A stretch of 64,000 nucleotides of DNA from CAVQZA01 sp963724805 (GTDB lineage: Bacteria > Actinomycetota > Thermoleophilia > Gaiellales > Gaiellaceae), in contig CAVRWA010000011.1 of the NCBI GenBank assembly GCA_963724805.1, positions 310,001 through 374,000 of the forward strand. The letters run 5' to 3'. Below the pieces are notes generated by a model. That model saw only the letters and a list, made by a program, of their open reading frames with translations. It was not told where the DNA came from and did not search any database. Positions 42,997 to 51,365 of the stretch are shown in pieces; position 1 is the first letter of the stretch, and every line of letters starts with the position of its first letter. Both the position numbers and the translations under genes were made by a program.

Positions 42997-45048
42997 ATGG
43001 CAGCTTTCGAGCCCGGCAAGATCCGCAACGTCGTAGTCGTCGGCCACCGCGGGACCGGCAAGACCTCCCTCGTCGAGGCGATGCTGTTCCAGGGCGGGGC
43101 GACGAACCGGCTCGGCACCGTGGACGCGGGCTCGACCGTCTCCGACTGGGACGACGACGAGAAGAAGCGCCAGATGTCCCTGCAGGCCACGCTGGCCACC
43201 GTCGAGTGGCAGGGGCGCAAGATCAACCTGATCGACACACCGGGCGACGCGGGCTTCCAGGGCGACGCGCTCGCGGTGCTGCACGTGGTCGAGGGTGCGA
43301 TCTTCACGATCAGCGGCGTGATGGGCGTGGAGGTCGGCACCCAGCGCCTCTGGAAACGAGCCGACGAGCTCGGCCTCGCGCGCGTGATCTTCGTTAACAT
43401 GCTCGACCGCGAGCGCGCCGACTTCTTCCAGGATCTCGACGCGATGCGCGAGCAGCTCTCCGAGCGCTGCGTCGTCGTTGAGCTGCCGATCGGCCGCGAG
43501 CACGAGCTGACGGGCGTGGTGGACGTCCTGCACATGTGCGCCTACACGAGCCCGGAAGGTGGGCGCGAGGGCGAGCCGCAGCCGATCCCCGAGGAGATGG
43601 CCGGCCTAGTGGCGGAATACCGCGAGAAGCTGCTCGACGAGGTCGTGCAGAGCGACGAGGGGCTGATGGAGCGCTACCTCGAGGGCGAGGAGCTCTCCGT
43701 CGAGGAGGTGGCCGGCGCGCTCAAGGACGCGGTCACCCGCGGCGAGGTCTTCCCGGTCGCCTGCGGCGTGGCCACGAAGAACCTCGGCGCGCGCTCCATG
43801 CTGGACCTGATCGTCGAGGGCGTGCCCTCGCCGGCGAAGAAGGGCGCGCCGATCGAGGTCGACGGCGCCGGCACGGCCGCCTTCGTGTTCAAGACGATCG
43901 CCGACCCCTTCGCCGGCCGGATCAACCTCTTCCGCGTCCTCCAGGGCGAGATCACGACCGACTCGACGCTCACCGACGCGCGCACGCACGGCAAGGAGCG
44001 GATGGGCACCCTGCTCCAGCTCCAGGGCAAGGAGCACACGAACGCGACCGCCTTCGGCGCCGGTGACCTCGGCGCCGCCTCCAAGCTGAAGGACGTCGCC
44101 ACGGGCGACCTCCTGCTCGACCACGACAAGCAGGTCGAGCTGCCGGACCTCGGGCTCCCCGAGCCGGTGATGAGCTTCGCGGTCACGCCGAAGGCGAAGG
44201 GCGACGAGGAGAAGATGGGCGCAGGCCTCCGCCGCTTGCGCGAGGAGGATCCGACGCTCTCGCTCCGCCGTGACCCGCAGACCGGTGAGCAGCTCCTCTC
44301 GGGGATGAGTCAGATGCACGTCGAGGTCGCCGTCGACCGGCTCCACAGCCGCTTCGGCGTCGACGTCGAGCTGCACCCGCCGCGCGTGCCGTACCTGGAG
44401 ACGATCCGCAAGGAGTCGCGTGCGCAGGGGCGCTACAAGAAGCAGACCGGCGGCCGCGGCCAGTTCGGCGACTGCCACGTCGTGCTCGAGCCGATGGACG
44501 GGCACACGGGCTACGAGTTCGTGGACAAGATCGTCGGCGGCGTGATCCCGCAGAGCTTCCGCCCGGCGGTGGACAAGGGGATCCAGGAGGCGATGCAACA
44601 CGGCGAGCTCGCGGGCGCGCCGGTGCAGGGTGTGCGCGTTCGGCTCGTAGACGGCTCCTACCACACCGTCGACTCCTCGGAGATGGCGTTCAAGATCGCC
44701 GGCTCGATGGCGTTCAAGCAGGCCTACGAGAAGGCCGACCCGGTGCTGCTCGAGCCGATCATGGAGATCGAGGTGACGGTCCCGGACGACACCGTCGGCG
44801 CGGTCAACGGGGACCTCAACTCGCGCCGCGGGCGGCTGCTCGGGATGGAGCCGCGCGGTGGGATGACCACGATCAAGGCCGAGGCGCCGATGGCCGAGAT
44901 CCTCACGTACTCCCAGTCGCTCACCTCGATGACCGGGGGCCGCGGCGACTACTCGATGCACTTCCTCCGCTACGAGGAGGTGCCGGCGCACATCGCCCAG
45001 AAGCTGATCGCCGACTTCAAGAAAGAACGCGAAGAGGCGAAGGCCTGA
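42997..45048 (+). CDS. Elongation factor G-like protein (EF-G2 type)
   Basis: 683 residues, ATG at 42997 after AGGAGGAAT. Translational GTPase with the EF-G domain order. G1 is GHRGTGKT (about 16-23) and G3 is DTPGDAG (about 83). G4 reads NMLD instead of NKxD, as is common in EF-G2-like paralogues, which weakens guanine recognition. Domain IV contains KKQTGGRGQFGDCHV (about 480-494) and the C-terminal domains III-V are complete (GRGDYSMHFLRYEEVP near the end). It may act in ribosome rescue or stress rather than in the main elongation cycle. Confidence 0.88.
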   Translation: MAAFEPGKIRNVVVVGHRGTGKTSLVEAMLFQGGATNRLGTVDAGSTVSDWDDDEKKRQMSLQATLATVEWQGRKINLIDTPGDAGFQGDALAVLHVVEGAIFTISGVMGVEVGTQRLWKRADELGLARVIFVNMLDRERADFFQDLDAMREQLSERCVVVELPIGREHELTGVVDVLHMCAYTSPEGGREGEPQPIPEEMAGLVAEYREKLLDEVVQSDEGLMERYLEGEELSVEEVAGALKDAVTRGEVFPVACGVATKNLGARSMLDLIVEGVPSPAKKGAPIEVDGAGTAAFVFKTIADPFAGRINLFRVLQGEITTDSTLTDARTHGKERMGTLLQLQGKEHTNATAFGAGDLGAASKLKDVATGDLLLDHDKQVELPDLGLPEPVMSFAVTPKAKGDEEKMGAGLRRLREEDPTLSLRRDPQTGEQLLSGMSQMHVEVAVDRLHSRFGVDVELHPPRVPYLETIRKESRAQGRYKKQTGGRGQFGDCHVVLEPMDGHTGYEFVDKIVGGVIPQSFRPAVDKGIQEAMQHGELAGAPVQGVRVRLVDGSYHTVDSSEMAFKIAGSMAFKQAYEKADPVLLEPIMEIEVTVPDDTVGAVNGDLNSRRGRLLGMEPRGGMTTIKAEAPMAEILTYSQSLTSMTGGRGDYSMHFLRYEEVPAHIAQKLIADFKKEREEAKA

Positions 45049-45073
45049 GCCTCCGCCTCCGCGATCAGGGTCC

Positions 45074-45265
45074 CTAGACCTCGGGCTGCGGCTGCGGGCT
45101 CTTGTCCCGCAGGTGCTCGATCAGGTCGGCCACGTCGGCGACCTCCTGTTCGAGGTCGCGCTGGTAGGCCTCGAGGCGCTCCAGGAGCTCCTGCCTGTTC
45201 GGGAAGGGCCGCTGGAAGCGGAGGCCGCCGCGGCGGCCGCGGTATCCATGTCTATGTCCGTGCAT
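45074..45265 (-). CDS. Small DUF5320-like protein partnered with PadR
   Basis: 63 residues, ATG at 45265. Basic Gly/Arg/His-rich start (HGHRHGYRGRRGG), then a helical region RQELLERLEAYQRDLEQEV resembling the coiled coil of DUF5320-type proteins found beside PadR regulators. It overlaps the end of the PadR gene by 14 bases, indicating one operon. Function unknown. Confidence 0.65.
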   Translation of the reverse strand: MHGHRHGYRGRRGGLRFQRPFPNRQELLERLEAYQRDLEQEVADVADLIEHLRDKSPQPQPEV

Positions 45266-45647
45266 CTGTCACCTCCTTTCCTGCATCGAAGCGGTCGAGG
45301 AAGCGCGTGATCACGCCCTGGGCCTCGCGGAGGGAGGACGCCCACTGGTCGAGCAGCGCGCCTCCCGACTCGGTCAACTCGTAGGTGCGCTTGCCGTCGC
45401 TCCAGTCGGAGGTGACGATCCCCTCCAGCTCGAGCGCGCGCAGCACGCGGTAGAGGTTGCCCATGTCCACGCGCGCCTCGCCGGTCAGCTCGCCGAGCCG
45501 CTCGAGCAGCTCGTAGCCGTGGGCGGGGCGCTCGCGGAGGAGCAGTAGCACGGCCGGCTCGCTGAACCGTTCGACCCGCGCGGTGACGCCCCAGCGTCCC
45601 GAGTGCAGGCGGCGGCGGGAGCGGGGCCCGCCTCTCATCGCATCCAC
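45252..45647 (-). CDS. PadR family transcriptional regulator
   Basis: 131 residues from GTG at 45647 (ATG at 45638 is an alternative). Winged-helix repressor: the helix ERPAHGYELLERLGEL, then MGNLYRVLRALELEGIVTSDW (about 62-82), and the wing KRTYELTESGG are diagnostic. C-terminal dimerisation helix follows. An AT-rich inverted repeat lies directly upstream, so autoregulation is likely. It is coupled to a small Gly/Arg-rich protein whose level it probably controls. Confidence 0.88.
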   Translation of the reverse strand: MDAMRGGPRSRRRLHSGRWGVTARVERFSEPAVLLLLRERPAHGYELLERLGELTGEARVDMGNLYRVLRALELEGIVTSDWSDGKRTYELTESGGALLDQWASSLREAQGVITRFLDRFDAGKEVTDART

Positions 45648-45671
45648 TTACAGTGTAAAACACACATGTAA
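45648..45671. promoter_or_regulatory. Candidate PadR operator / promoter
   Basis: An AT-rich 24-base inverted repeat directly abutting the PadR start: outer arms TTACA and TGTAA, inner arms GTGT and ACAC. Its low GC in a GC-rich background and the position at the start codon suggest both promoter and autoregulatory site. Confidence 0.55.
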
Positions 45672-45723
45672 CGGGACACTAGCAGCTCGGAGGCGATCGG
45701 CGCTGGGCTATAGTCCGGCCGCT

Positions 45724-46338
45724 ATGCGCATCACGCGATCCTCGGTGACGCGAACCTGCGCGATCTGTGAGCGCTCGTTGCTGCTGGGTGAGCGTGCGAC
45801 GCGCTTCTCGCCCGACGGCGACGACCGCTGGGTCGACGTGTGCCCGCTCTGCCAGGAGGTCGCGCTCGAATACGGCTGGCTGAAGGAGGGGAGCCCGACC
45901 ACTCCGACGGTGCCGGCCGCCGCGCGCCGGAGGGGCCGGTTCAGCCTCGTCGCCCTGCTCTCGCCGCGCTCGCAGGTGGAGGAGACGATCGCGACCGAGC
46001 CGATCCTGCGCCGTCTCTCCGAGCCCGAGCTCGCGATGGTCGAGGCGTCCGACCTCTTCAACGCGAGCGACTACCGGCGCACGATCGGCGGAATAGCGAA
46101 GAGCCTCGGCCAGCCGACTGCGAGCATCGTGCCGCTCTCGGGCGTGACCGGCGAGCTCGTGATCACCGTCGCGTGGGACATCTCCTGGTACCAGTACCGC
46201 GTCCTCCCCGATTCCGCGCAGCCGATCAGGCTTGCGGAGAGAGGGCACGACCTCGACGATCTCGAGGAGAGCTTCAAGGGCTGGAACGCGCACATCGAGG
46301 ACGACGGAAGGATCGTCCCGGAGATCGCGCGGCTCTGA
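45724..46338 (+). CDS. Zinc-ribbon-containing hypothetical protein
   Basis: 204 residues, ATG at 45724. An N-terminal zinc-ribbon-like module is formed by CAICERSLLLGE (about 12-23) and CPLCQEVALEYG (about 41-52). A linker and a conserved alpha/beta C-terminal domain follow (IVPLSGVTGELVITVAWDISWYQYRV near 138-163), unrecognised. It overlaps the following membrane-protein gene by one base (TGATG). Confidence 0.7.
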   Translation: MRITRSSVTRTCAICERSLLLGERATRFSPDGDDRWVDVCPLCQEVALEYGWLKEGSPTTPTVPAAARRRGRFSLVALLSPRSQVEETIATEPILRRLSEPELAMVEASDLFNASDYRRTIGGIAKSLGQPTASIVPLSGVTGELVITVAWDISWYQYRVLPDSAQPIRLAERGHDLDDLEESFKGWNAHIEDDGRIVPEIARL

Positions 46339-46868
46339 TGACCGAGGACGAGAAGACCCGGCTCGATTACGACACCACCGTCAACGGCGTGCTGGCGCTC
46401 GCCGACATCCGCTTCAGGCTGCTCGCGTTCGTGCCGACGATCTCGGCCGCGGCGATCGCGATCGTGTCCAGGGGCCGTCCCACGGCGGCCGAGCTGACGG
46501 CCGTGGGCGCAGTCGGGCTCGTCGCGACGGTCGGGATCCTCATGTACGAGCTCCGCAACACGCAGCTCTACGACTCGGCCGTCGCCCGGGCCGGGCGGCT
46601 CGAAGCCACGCTCGGGCTCGAGGGCGGAGGCCTCTTCGGGGGGCGGCCGCGGGAAGGGTTCCGTGCTTTCGGCACCTTCGAGATCTCGCACGACCGCGGC
46701 CTGGGCCTCGTCTATGCGGCGGCGCTCGGGGGCTGGACCTACCTCGTCGGCTGGGGGTTCGCCGCCGCCGTGCACCTGACGCACCCGAAGGCCTGGGGCT
46801 GCGGGGCGGCGATCGTGGTGGCCCTCGTCGTGCTGGCGGACGTCACTCGTCTGAGGGCTTCGGCCTAG
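46338..46868 (+). CDS. Membrane protein, unknown
   Basis: 176 residues, ATG at 46338, translationally coupled to the zinc-ribbon gene. N-terminal helix, then four hydrophobic segments (about 31-46, 54-73, 118-140, 150-168). FEISHDRGLGLVYAAALGGWTYLVGW is a distinctive part. No recognised family. Confidence 0.6.
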   Translation: MTEDEKTRLDYDTTVNGVLALADIRFRLLAFVPTISAAAIAIVSRGRPTAAELTAVGAVGLVATVGILMYELRNTQLYDSAVARAGRLEATLGLEGGGLFGGRPREGFRAFGTFEISHDRGLGLVYAAALGGWTYLVGWGFAAAVHLTHPKAWGCGAAIVVALVVLADVTRLRASA

Positions 46869-46902
46869 CGTTCTCCGGCCGGCTCCCTACAATCCGAGAC
46901 AG

Positions 46903-47121
46903 ATGATCTACTGCGTGATTCCCCGTGAGCTCGAGTCCGAGCTCTACGCCAAGATGGTCGAGTACTACGAGGACAACCCGAACGTGACCGTGATCGTCGA
47001 CCGTCGCGAGGGCCCCGACCGTCGCCACGGCAAGCTCGCGGGCGGGAAGCGCCTGATCCGGGACCGCCGCCGAGCCCGCGTGCCGGGGACGTTCCCCGAC
47101 ATCGACGGCGACAGCTCCTAG
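46903..47121 (+). CDS. Conserved small basic protein
   Basis: 72 residues, ATG at 46903. Starts MIYCVIPRELESELY, with a strand-helix-strand pattern, VTVIVDRREGPDRR (about 28-41) and an Arg-rich end. Similar small proteins with the VDRRxxxDRR motif are common in actinobacteria without known function. Confidence 0.65.
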   Translation: MIYCVIPRELESELYAKMVEYYEDNPNVTVIVDRREGPDRRHGKLAGGKRLIRDRRRARVPGTFPDIDGDSS

Positions 47122-47144
47122 GTTCTCGATACAGTCGAGGCGCG

Positions 47145-48626
47145 ATGTCTCGGCCGTTCCAGAACTACATCGGCGGGGAGTGGGTCGACGCAGCGGGCGG
47201 CGAGACCTTCGAGTCCCTGAGCCCTGCGACGGGTGAGGTGCTCGGCACCTTCCCGAAGTCCGGGCCGGAGGACGTCGCCCGCGCGGTCGCAGCGGCGAAG
47301 GCGGCCTACGAGGACTGGCGGCTCGTGCCGGCCCCCCGGCGCGCCGAGGTGCTGTACCGCTTCGCCAACCTGCTGACCGACGAGAAGGATGCGCTCGCCG
47401 AGCTGATGAGCCGCGAGATGGGCAAGGTGCTCGCCGAGGCCGGCGGGGACGTGCAGGAGGCGATCGACATGAGCCTCTACATGGCCGGCGAGGGTCGGCG
47501 CATGTTCGGGCAGACGACGCCGTCCGAGCTGCGCGACAAGTTCATGATGAGCGTGCGGATGCCGATCGGCGTGATCGGGGTGATCACGCCGTGGAACTTC
47601 CCGATCGCGATCCCGTCGTGGAAGATCGCGCCGGCGCTCGTCTGCGGCAACACCGTCGTCTTCAAGCCGGCGCAGGACACGCCGCTGCTCGGCGAGCGGT
47701 TCGTCGAGCTGCTCGAAGCGGCCGGGCTGCCGAAAGGTGTCGTCAACATCGTCCACGGCTTCGGCCGGTATGTCGGCGAGGCGATCGTCCGCCACCCGGA
47801 CGTGCCTGTCATCACGTTCACCGGCTCGCGTGAGACGGGAATAGCGGTCAGCCTTACCGCGGCCGAGAACCTCAAGCACGTCCACGTCGAGCTCGGCGGC
47901 AAGAACGCGATCATCGTGATGGACGATGCCGACGTCGACCTCGCCGTCGACGGGATCCTCTGGTCGGCGTTCGGCACCACCGGCCAGCGCTGCACCGCCG
48001 CGAGCCGCGTGATCGTGCACGAGGCCGTTTACGACGCGCTCCAGGGGAAGCTCGTCGCCCGCGCGGAGGCGATGCGGCTCGGCCCGGGCTGGGAGCCGTC
48101 GACCGACGTCGGCCCTGTGATCAACCGGGAGGCGCTCGAGAAGATCCACGCCTACACGGGCGTCGGCAAGGACGAGGGCGCGCGCCTGCTCACGGGCGGC
48201 GAGGTCGCGACCGGCGAGGGGCTCGAGCGCGGCTTCTTCTACCGGCCGACCGTCTTCGGCGACGTCGAGCCGGGGATGCGGATCGCGCAGGAGGAGATAT
48301 TCGGCCCGACGACCGCGTTGATCCGCGTCTCGTCGTTCGACGAGGCGATCGGGGTCGCGAACGGGATCCGCTACGGGCTCTCCTCTTCCATCTTCACGCG
48401 TGACGTCAACCGTGCCTTCCGCGCGATGCGTGACCTGCAGGCGGGGATCACGTACATCAACGCAGGCACCACGGGCGCCGAGGTGCACCTCCCGTTCGGC
48501 GGCACGAAGGACACCGGCAACGGCCACCGCGAGGCGGGGCAGGCCGCGCTCGACGTCTTCACGGAGTGGAAAGCGATCTACGTGGACTACTCGGGCAAGC
48601 TCCAGCGCGCGCAGATCGACGTCTAG
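47145..48626 (+). CDS. Aldehyde dehydrogenase, ALDH7-like
   Basis: 493 residues, ATG at 47145. NAD(P)-dependent oxidation of an aldehyde to an acid. Motifs: TPWNFPIAIPSWK (about 147-159), catalytic Glu in VELGGKNA (about 248) and catalytic Cys in TTGQRCTAASR (about 285). The ending YINAGTTGAEVHLPFGGTKDTGNG is characteristic of ALDH7/alpha-aminoadipic-semialdehyde-like enzymes. Lysine or piperideine-6-carboxylate breakdown is a possible role. It stands alone between small genes and a structured spacer. Confidence 0.88.
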   Translation: MSRPFQNYIGGEWVDAAGGETFESLSPATGEVLGTFPKSGPEDVARAVAAAKAAYEDWRLVPAPRRAEVLYRFANLLTDEKDALAELMSREMGKVLAEAGGDVQEAIDMSLYMAGEGRRMFGQTTPSELRDKFMMSVRMPIGVIGVITPWNFPIAIPSWKIAPALVCGNTVVFKPAQDTPLLGERFVELLEAAGLPKGVVNIVHGFGRYVGEAIVRHPDVPVITFTGSRETGIAVSLTAAENLKHVHVELGGKNAIIVMDDADVDLAVDGILWSAFGTTGQRCTAASRVIVHEAVYDALQGKLVARAEAMRLGPGWEPSTDVGPVINREALEKIHAYTGVGKDEGARLLTGGEVATGEGLERGFFYRPTVFGDVEPGMRIAQEEIFGPTTALIRVSSFDEAIGVANGIRYGLSSSIFTRDVNRAFRAMRDLQAGITYINAGTTGAEVHLPFGGTKDTGNGHREAGQAALDVFTEWKAIYVDYSGKLQRAQIDV

Positions 48627-48653
48627 GGTCTGTCCGGAACGGGGACACGGTGG

Positions 48654-48757
48654 ATGACGAGCGGCACGTGGGGCGAGGCAAGGACGCAGGTCGCCTCGAT
48701 ATGCGGGAGTATCGGGGCGACCGAGGACGCTGCATCGCGTCGCGTGCCGCTCGTCAT
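48654..48757. repeat. Nested inverted-repeat element (possible structured RNA or miniature element)
   Basis: Outer arms are a perfect 15-base inverted repeat (48654-48668, ATGACGAGCGGCACG; 48743-48757). Inside it lies a second stem, 48689-48701 with 48710-48722 (GGTCGCCTCGATA paired to TATCGGGGCGACC, one mismatch), with an eight-base loop. It occupies most of the spacer between the dehydrogenase and the next gene. Folded RNA, terminator complex or a MITE-like insertion are all possible. Confidence 0.6.
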
Positions 48758-48789
48758 GAGCCCTGTCTCGCTTTCCGGGCAGGCCCTTG

Positions 48790-49104
48790 GTGACCGTCAA
48801 GCTCGTGTGGTTCGTCCCGGCAGGGGCGCTCGATGCGACGCGGGACGCGGTCTTCGCCGCCGGTGCGGGACGGATCGGCGACTACGAGCGCTGCTCCTGG
48901 TACACGGAGGGGACGGGCACCTTCGTCGCCGGCGAGGGGGCGCACCCGGTGATCGGCGAGGGCGAGGCCGGCCGCGAGGAGCGCGTGCCGGAGCTACGCG
49001 TCGAGACCGTGGTGCCCGACGACCGGGTCGAGGCGGTCGTCGCGGCGCTCGTCGCCGCGCACCCCTACGAGGAGCCCGCGTTCGATCTCCACCCGCTGCT
49101 GTGA
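48790..49104 (+). CDS. YqfO/NIF3 C-terminal-like (CutA1/PII-fold) domain protein
   Basis: 104 residues from GTG at 48790 (TTG one codon earlier possible). Ferredoxin-like fold with VKLVWFVPAGALDATRDAVFAAG at the start, CSWYTEGTGTF (about 36-46) and AHPYEEPAFDLHPL at the end; the HPYEEPAFD motif is the hallmark of the insert domain of NIF3/YqfO proteins. Here it is free-standing. Its stop overlaps the RNase H start (GTGA). Confidence 0.75.
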   Translation: MTVKLVWFVPAGALDATRDAVFAAGAGRIGDYERCSWYTEGTGTFVAGEGAHPVIGEGEAGREERVPELRVETVVPDDRVEAVVAALVAAHPYEEPAFDLHPLL

Positions 49105-49502
49105 AGGCCCGGCTCTTCACCGACGGCGGCGCGCGCGGCAACCCCGGCCCCGCGGCCTACGGCTTCGTGATCGAGGCTGAAGACGGCACCCTGCTAGCCG
49201 CCGAGGGTCAGGCGATCGGCGTGGCGACCAACAACGTGGCCGAGTACAGCGCCCTGATCGCCGGGCTCGAGCGGGCGGTCGAGCTGGGCCTCGACGAGCT
49301 CGACGTCGTCTCCGACTCGGAGCTGCTCGTGAAGCAGATGACCGGCGAGTACCGGGTCAAGAACGAGGCGCTGCAGGAGCTCCACGCCGATGCGACCCGG
49401 ATCGCGCGGCGGCTCGGAAGGGTGGGCTACAAGGCCGTTCGCCGTGAGCACAACGAGCTCGCCGACCGCCTGGTGAACGATGCGCTCGACGCGGCAGGCT
49501 AA
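49101..49502 (+). CDS. RNase HI-like protein
   Basis: 133 residues from GTG at 49101. RNase H fold cleaving RNA in RNA-DNA hybrids. Catalytic acids: Asp in FTDGGARGNPGPAAYGF (about 8), Glu in NNVAEYSALI (about 45), Asp in VVSDSELLVKQM (about 71), and the late Asp in HNELADRLVNDAL (about 122). This short, bacterial-type form lacks the basic handle and N-terminal hybrid-binding domain. Confidence 0.88.
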   Translation: MKARLFTDGGARGNPGPAAYGFVIEAEDGTLLAAEGQAIGVATNNVAEYSALIAGLERAVELGLDELDVVSDSELLVKQMTGEYRVKNEALQELHADATRIARRLGRVGYKAVRREHNELADRLVNDALDAAG

Positions 49503-49523
49503 CCCGGCTATCGTTCCCGGCAG

Positions 49524-49574
49524 ATGACCCGCGTGCAGCTCTCCGCGCTCGCCCTTCTCCTGCTCCCCCGCTAG
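49524..49574 (+). CDS. Leucine leader peptide for leuA attenuation
   Basis: 16 codons: MTRVQLSALALLLLPR. Seven Leu codons, including four in a row (CTT CTC CTG CTC), lie 90 bases before leuA and are followed by a strong hairpin. This is the arrangement expected for ribosome-mediated attenuation: stalling at Leu codons when leucyl-tRNA is low favours read-through into leuA. Confidence 0.75.
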   Translation: MTRVQLSALALLLLPR

Positions 49575-49605
49575 GGGGATCGGTCGTCGACATACCCGTG
49601 CCCGT

Positions 49606-49634
49606 GCGCCCCGCACCCCAGGGGAGCGGTGCGC
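49606..49634 (+). promoter_or_regulatory. leuA attenuator hairpin
   Basis: Fourteen-base arms, GCGCCCCGCACCCC and GGGGAGCGGTGCGC, pair with two mismatches between the leader peptide and leuA. No T-run follows, as usual in high-GC actinobacteria. Alternative pairing with the CCCCCGCTAGGGGG stretch overlapping the leader stop could form the antiterminator. Confidence 0.55.
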
Positions 49635-49663
49635 CCTCCGTGCCGAGTCTGAAGGGAAGCGAC

Positions 49664-51364
49664 ATGCCGATGCCGTTCCGCAAATACCGACAGTTCGAGA
49701 CCGTAGACCTACCCGACCGCACCTGGCCGGACCGGGTGCTCACCCACGCGCCGATCTGGTGCTCGACGGACCTGCGCGACGGGAACCAGGCGCTCGTCAA
49801 CCCGATGGACGCGGAGCGCAAGCGGAAGATGTTCGCCCTCCTGCTCGAGCTCGGCTACAAGGAGATCGAGGTCGGCTTCCCGTCGGCCTCGGCGACCGAC
49901 TTCGAGTTCTGCCGGCGGCTCGTGGAGGACGACCTGATCCCCGGCGACGTGACGATCGCCGTGCTCACGCAGGCCCGGCCCGAGCTGATCGAGCGGACCT
50001 TCGAGGCGATCGAAGGCGCGCGCCGGGCGATCATCCACCTCTACAACTCGACCTCGGCGATCCAGCGCCGCGTCGTGTTCCGCCTCGACCGGGCGGGGAT
50101 CACCGACCTCGCGGTGCGCGGCACGGCGCTCTGCAGGGAGCTCGCCGAGCAGACCGGCACCGAGATCGTGTTCCAGTACTCGCCGGAGAGCTTCAACGGC
50201 ACCGAGCTCGACTACGCGCTCGAGATCTGCGAAGCCGTGATCGCGGAGTGGGCGCCGACCCCCGCGGCGAAGCTGATCGTCAACCTGCCGACGACGGTGG
50301 AGGAGTTTCCGCCAAACGTCTATGCCGACCGCATCGAATGGTTCTGCCGGAACGTGTCCGCGCGCGACTCGATCATCGTCAGCGTCCATCCGCACAACGA
50401 CCGCGGCACGGCGGTCGCGACGGCGGAGCTCGGGCTGATGGCGGGCGCCGAGCGCGTCGAGGGCACGCTGTTCGGAAACGGGGAGCGCACCGGCAACGTC
50501 GACCTCGTCACTCTGGCGCTGAACCTGCTGGCCCAGGGCGTCGACCCGGGCGTCGACCTCTCCCGAATCGACGAGGCGAAGCGGATCGTCGAGGAGTGCA
50601 ACGAGCTGCCCGTCCACCCGCGGCACCCGTACGTGGGCGAGCTCGTCTACACGGCGTTCTCCGGCTCGCACCAGGACGCGATCAAGAAGGGCATGGACGC
50701 GCGCGAGCGTGAGCAGGCCGAGGTTTGGGACGTCCCGTACCTGCCGATCGACCCGATGGACGTGGGCAGGAACTACGAGGCGATCATCCGCGTCAACTCG
50801 CAGTCCGGGAAGGGCGGGGTCGCCTACCTGATGGAGACCGAGCACCACTTTGCGCTGCCGCGTGGGCTGCAGGTCGACTTCGCGCAGAAGGTGCAGCAGG
50901 TGACCGACTCGCGCGGCGGCGAGCTCACCCCCGAGGAGCTGCTCGAGGCCTTCCGGGCCAACTACCTCGACTGCGTGCGGCCGTACGAGCTGCTCTCGTA
51001 CACGCACTCGAGCGCGGACGAGGACCGGATCGTCGCGAAGGTGCTCGCCGACGGGGAGGAGGTCGAGATCGAGGGCGTAGGCAACGGCCCGATCGCGGCG
51101 CTCGTCGACGCGCTCGCCCGCAGCTTCGGCGTCTCGGTGCGGATCCGCGACTACCACGAGCACGCGATGGCTGCCAGCGCGGACGCGTCCGCGGCGGCCT
51201 ACGTCGAGGCAGACGTGGACGACGAGGCGATCTGGGGGGTGGGCGTCCACCCGAGCATCGTCACGGCGTCGCTCCGTGCGATCCTGAACGCGGTCAACCG
51301 CGCCGCGGCGGCCCGCGAAGCGGCACTGGCGGCGGCAGCGGCGTTCGAGCGAGAGGGGGCCTGA
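49664..51364 (+). CDS. leuA: 2-isopropylmalate synthase, long (LeuA2) type
   Basis: 566 residues, ATG at 49664 preceded by GAAGGGAAG. First committed step of leucine synthesis: acetyl-CoA plus 2-ketoisovalerate gives 2-isopropylmalate. Signature CSTDLRDGNQALVNPMD (about 31-47) and the metal motif SVHPHNDRGTAVA (about 244-256) are intact. The TIM barrel extends to about 390, then the C-terminal allosteric regulatory domain (about 440-560), so leucine feedback is expected. Preceded by a leader peptide; followed at two bases by a cupin gene. Confidence 0.92.
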   Translation: MPMPFRKYRQFETVDLPDRTWPDRVLTHAPIWCSTDLRDGNQALVNPMDAERKRKMFALLLELGYKEIEVGFPSASATDFEFCRRLVEDDLIPGDVTIAVLTQARPELIERTFEAIEGARRAIIHLYNSTSAIQRRVVFRLDRAGITDLAVRGTALCRELAEQTGTEIVFQYSPESFNGTELDYALEICEAVIAEWAPTPAAKLIVNLPTTVEEFPPNVYADRIEWFCRNVSARDSIIVSVHPHNDRGTAVATAELGLMAGAERVEGTLFGNGERTGNVDLVTLALNLLAQGVDPGVDLSRIDEAKRIVEECNELPVHPRHPYVGELVYTAFSGSHQDAIKKGMDAREREQAEVWDVPYLPIDPMDVGRNYEAIIRVNSQSGKGGVAYLMETEHHFALPRGLQVDFAQKVQQVTDSRGGELTPEELLEAFRANYLDCVRPYELLSYTHSSADEDRIVAKVLADGEEVEIEGVGNGPIAALVDALARSFGVSVRIRDYHEHAMAASADASAAAYVEADVDDEAIWGVGVHPSIVTASLRAILNAVNRAAAAREAALAAAAAFEREGA

Positions 51365-51365
51365 G

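Noticed and set aside
47118..48800. 560-residue minus-strand ORF opposite the aldehyde dehydrogenase
   Set aside because: Arg/Asp/His/Val-rich antisense reading of a GC-rich gene; no domain and fully inside the opposite-strand coding region.
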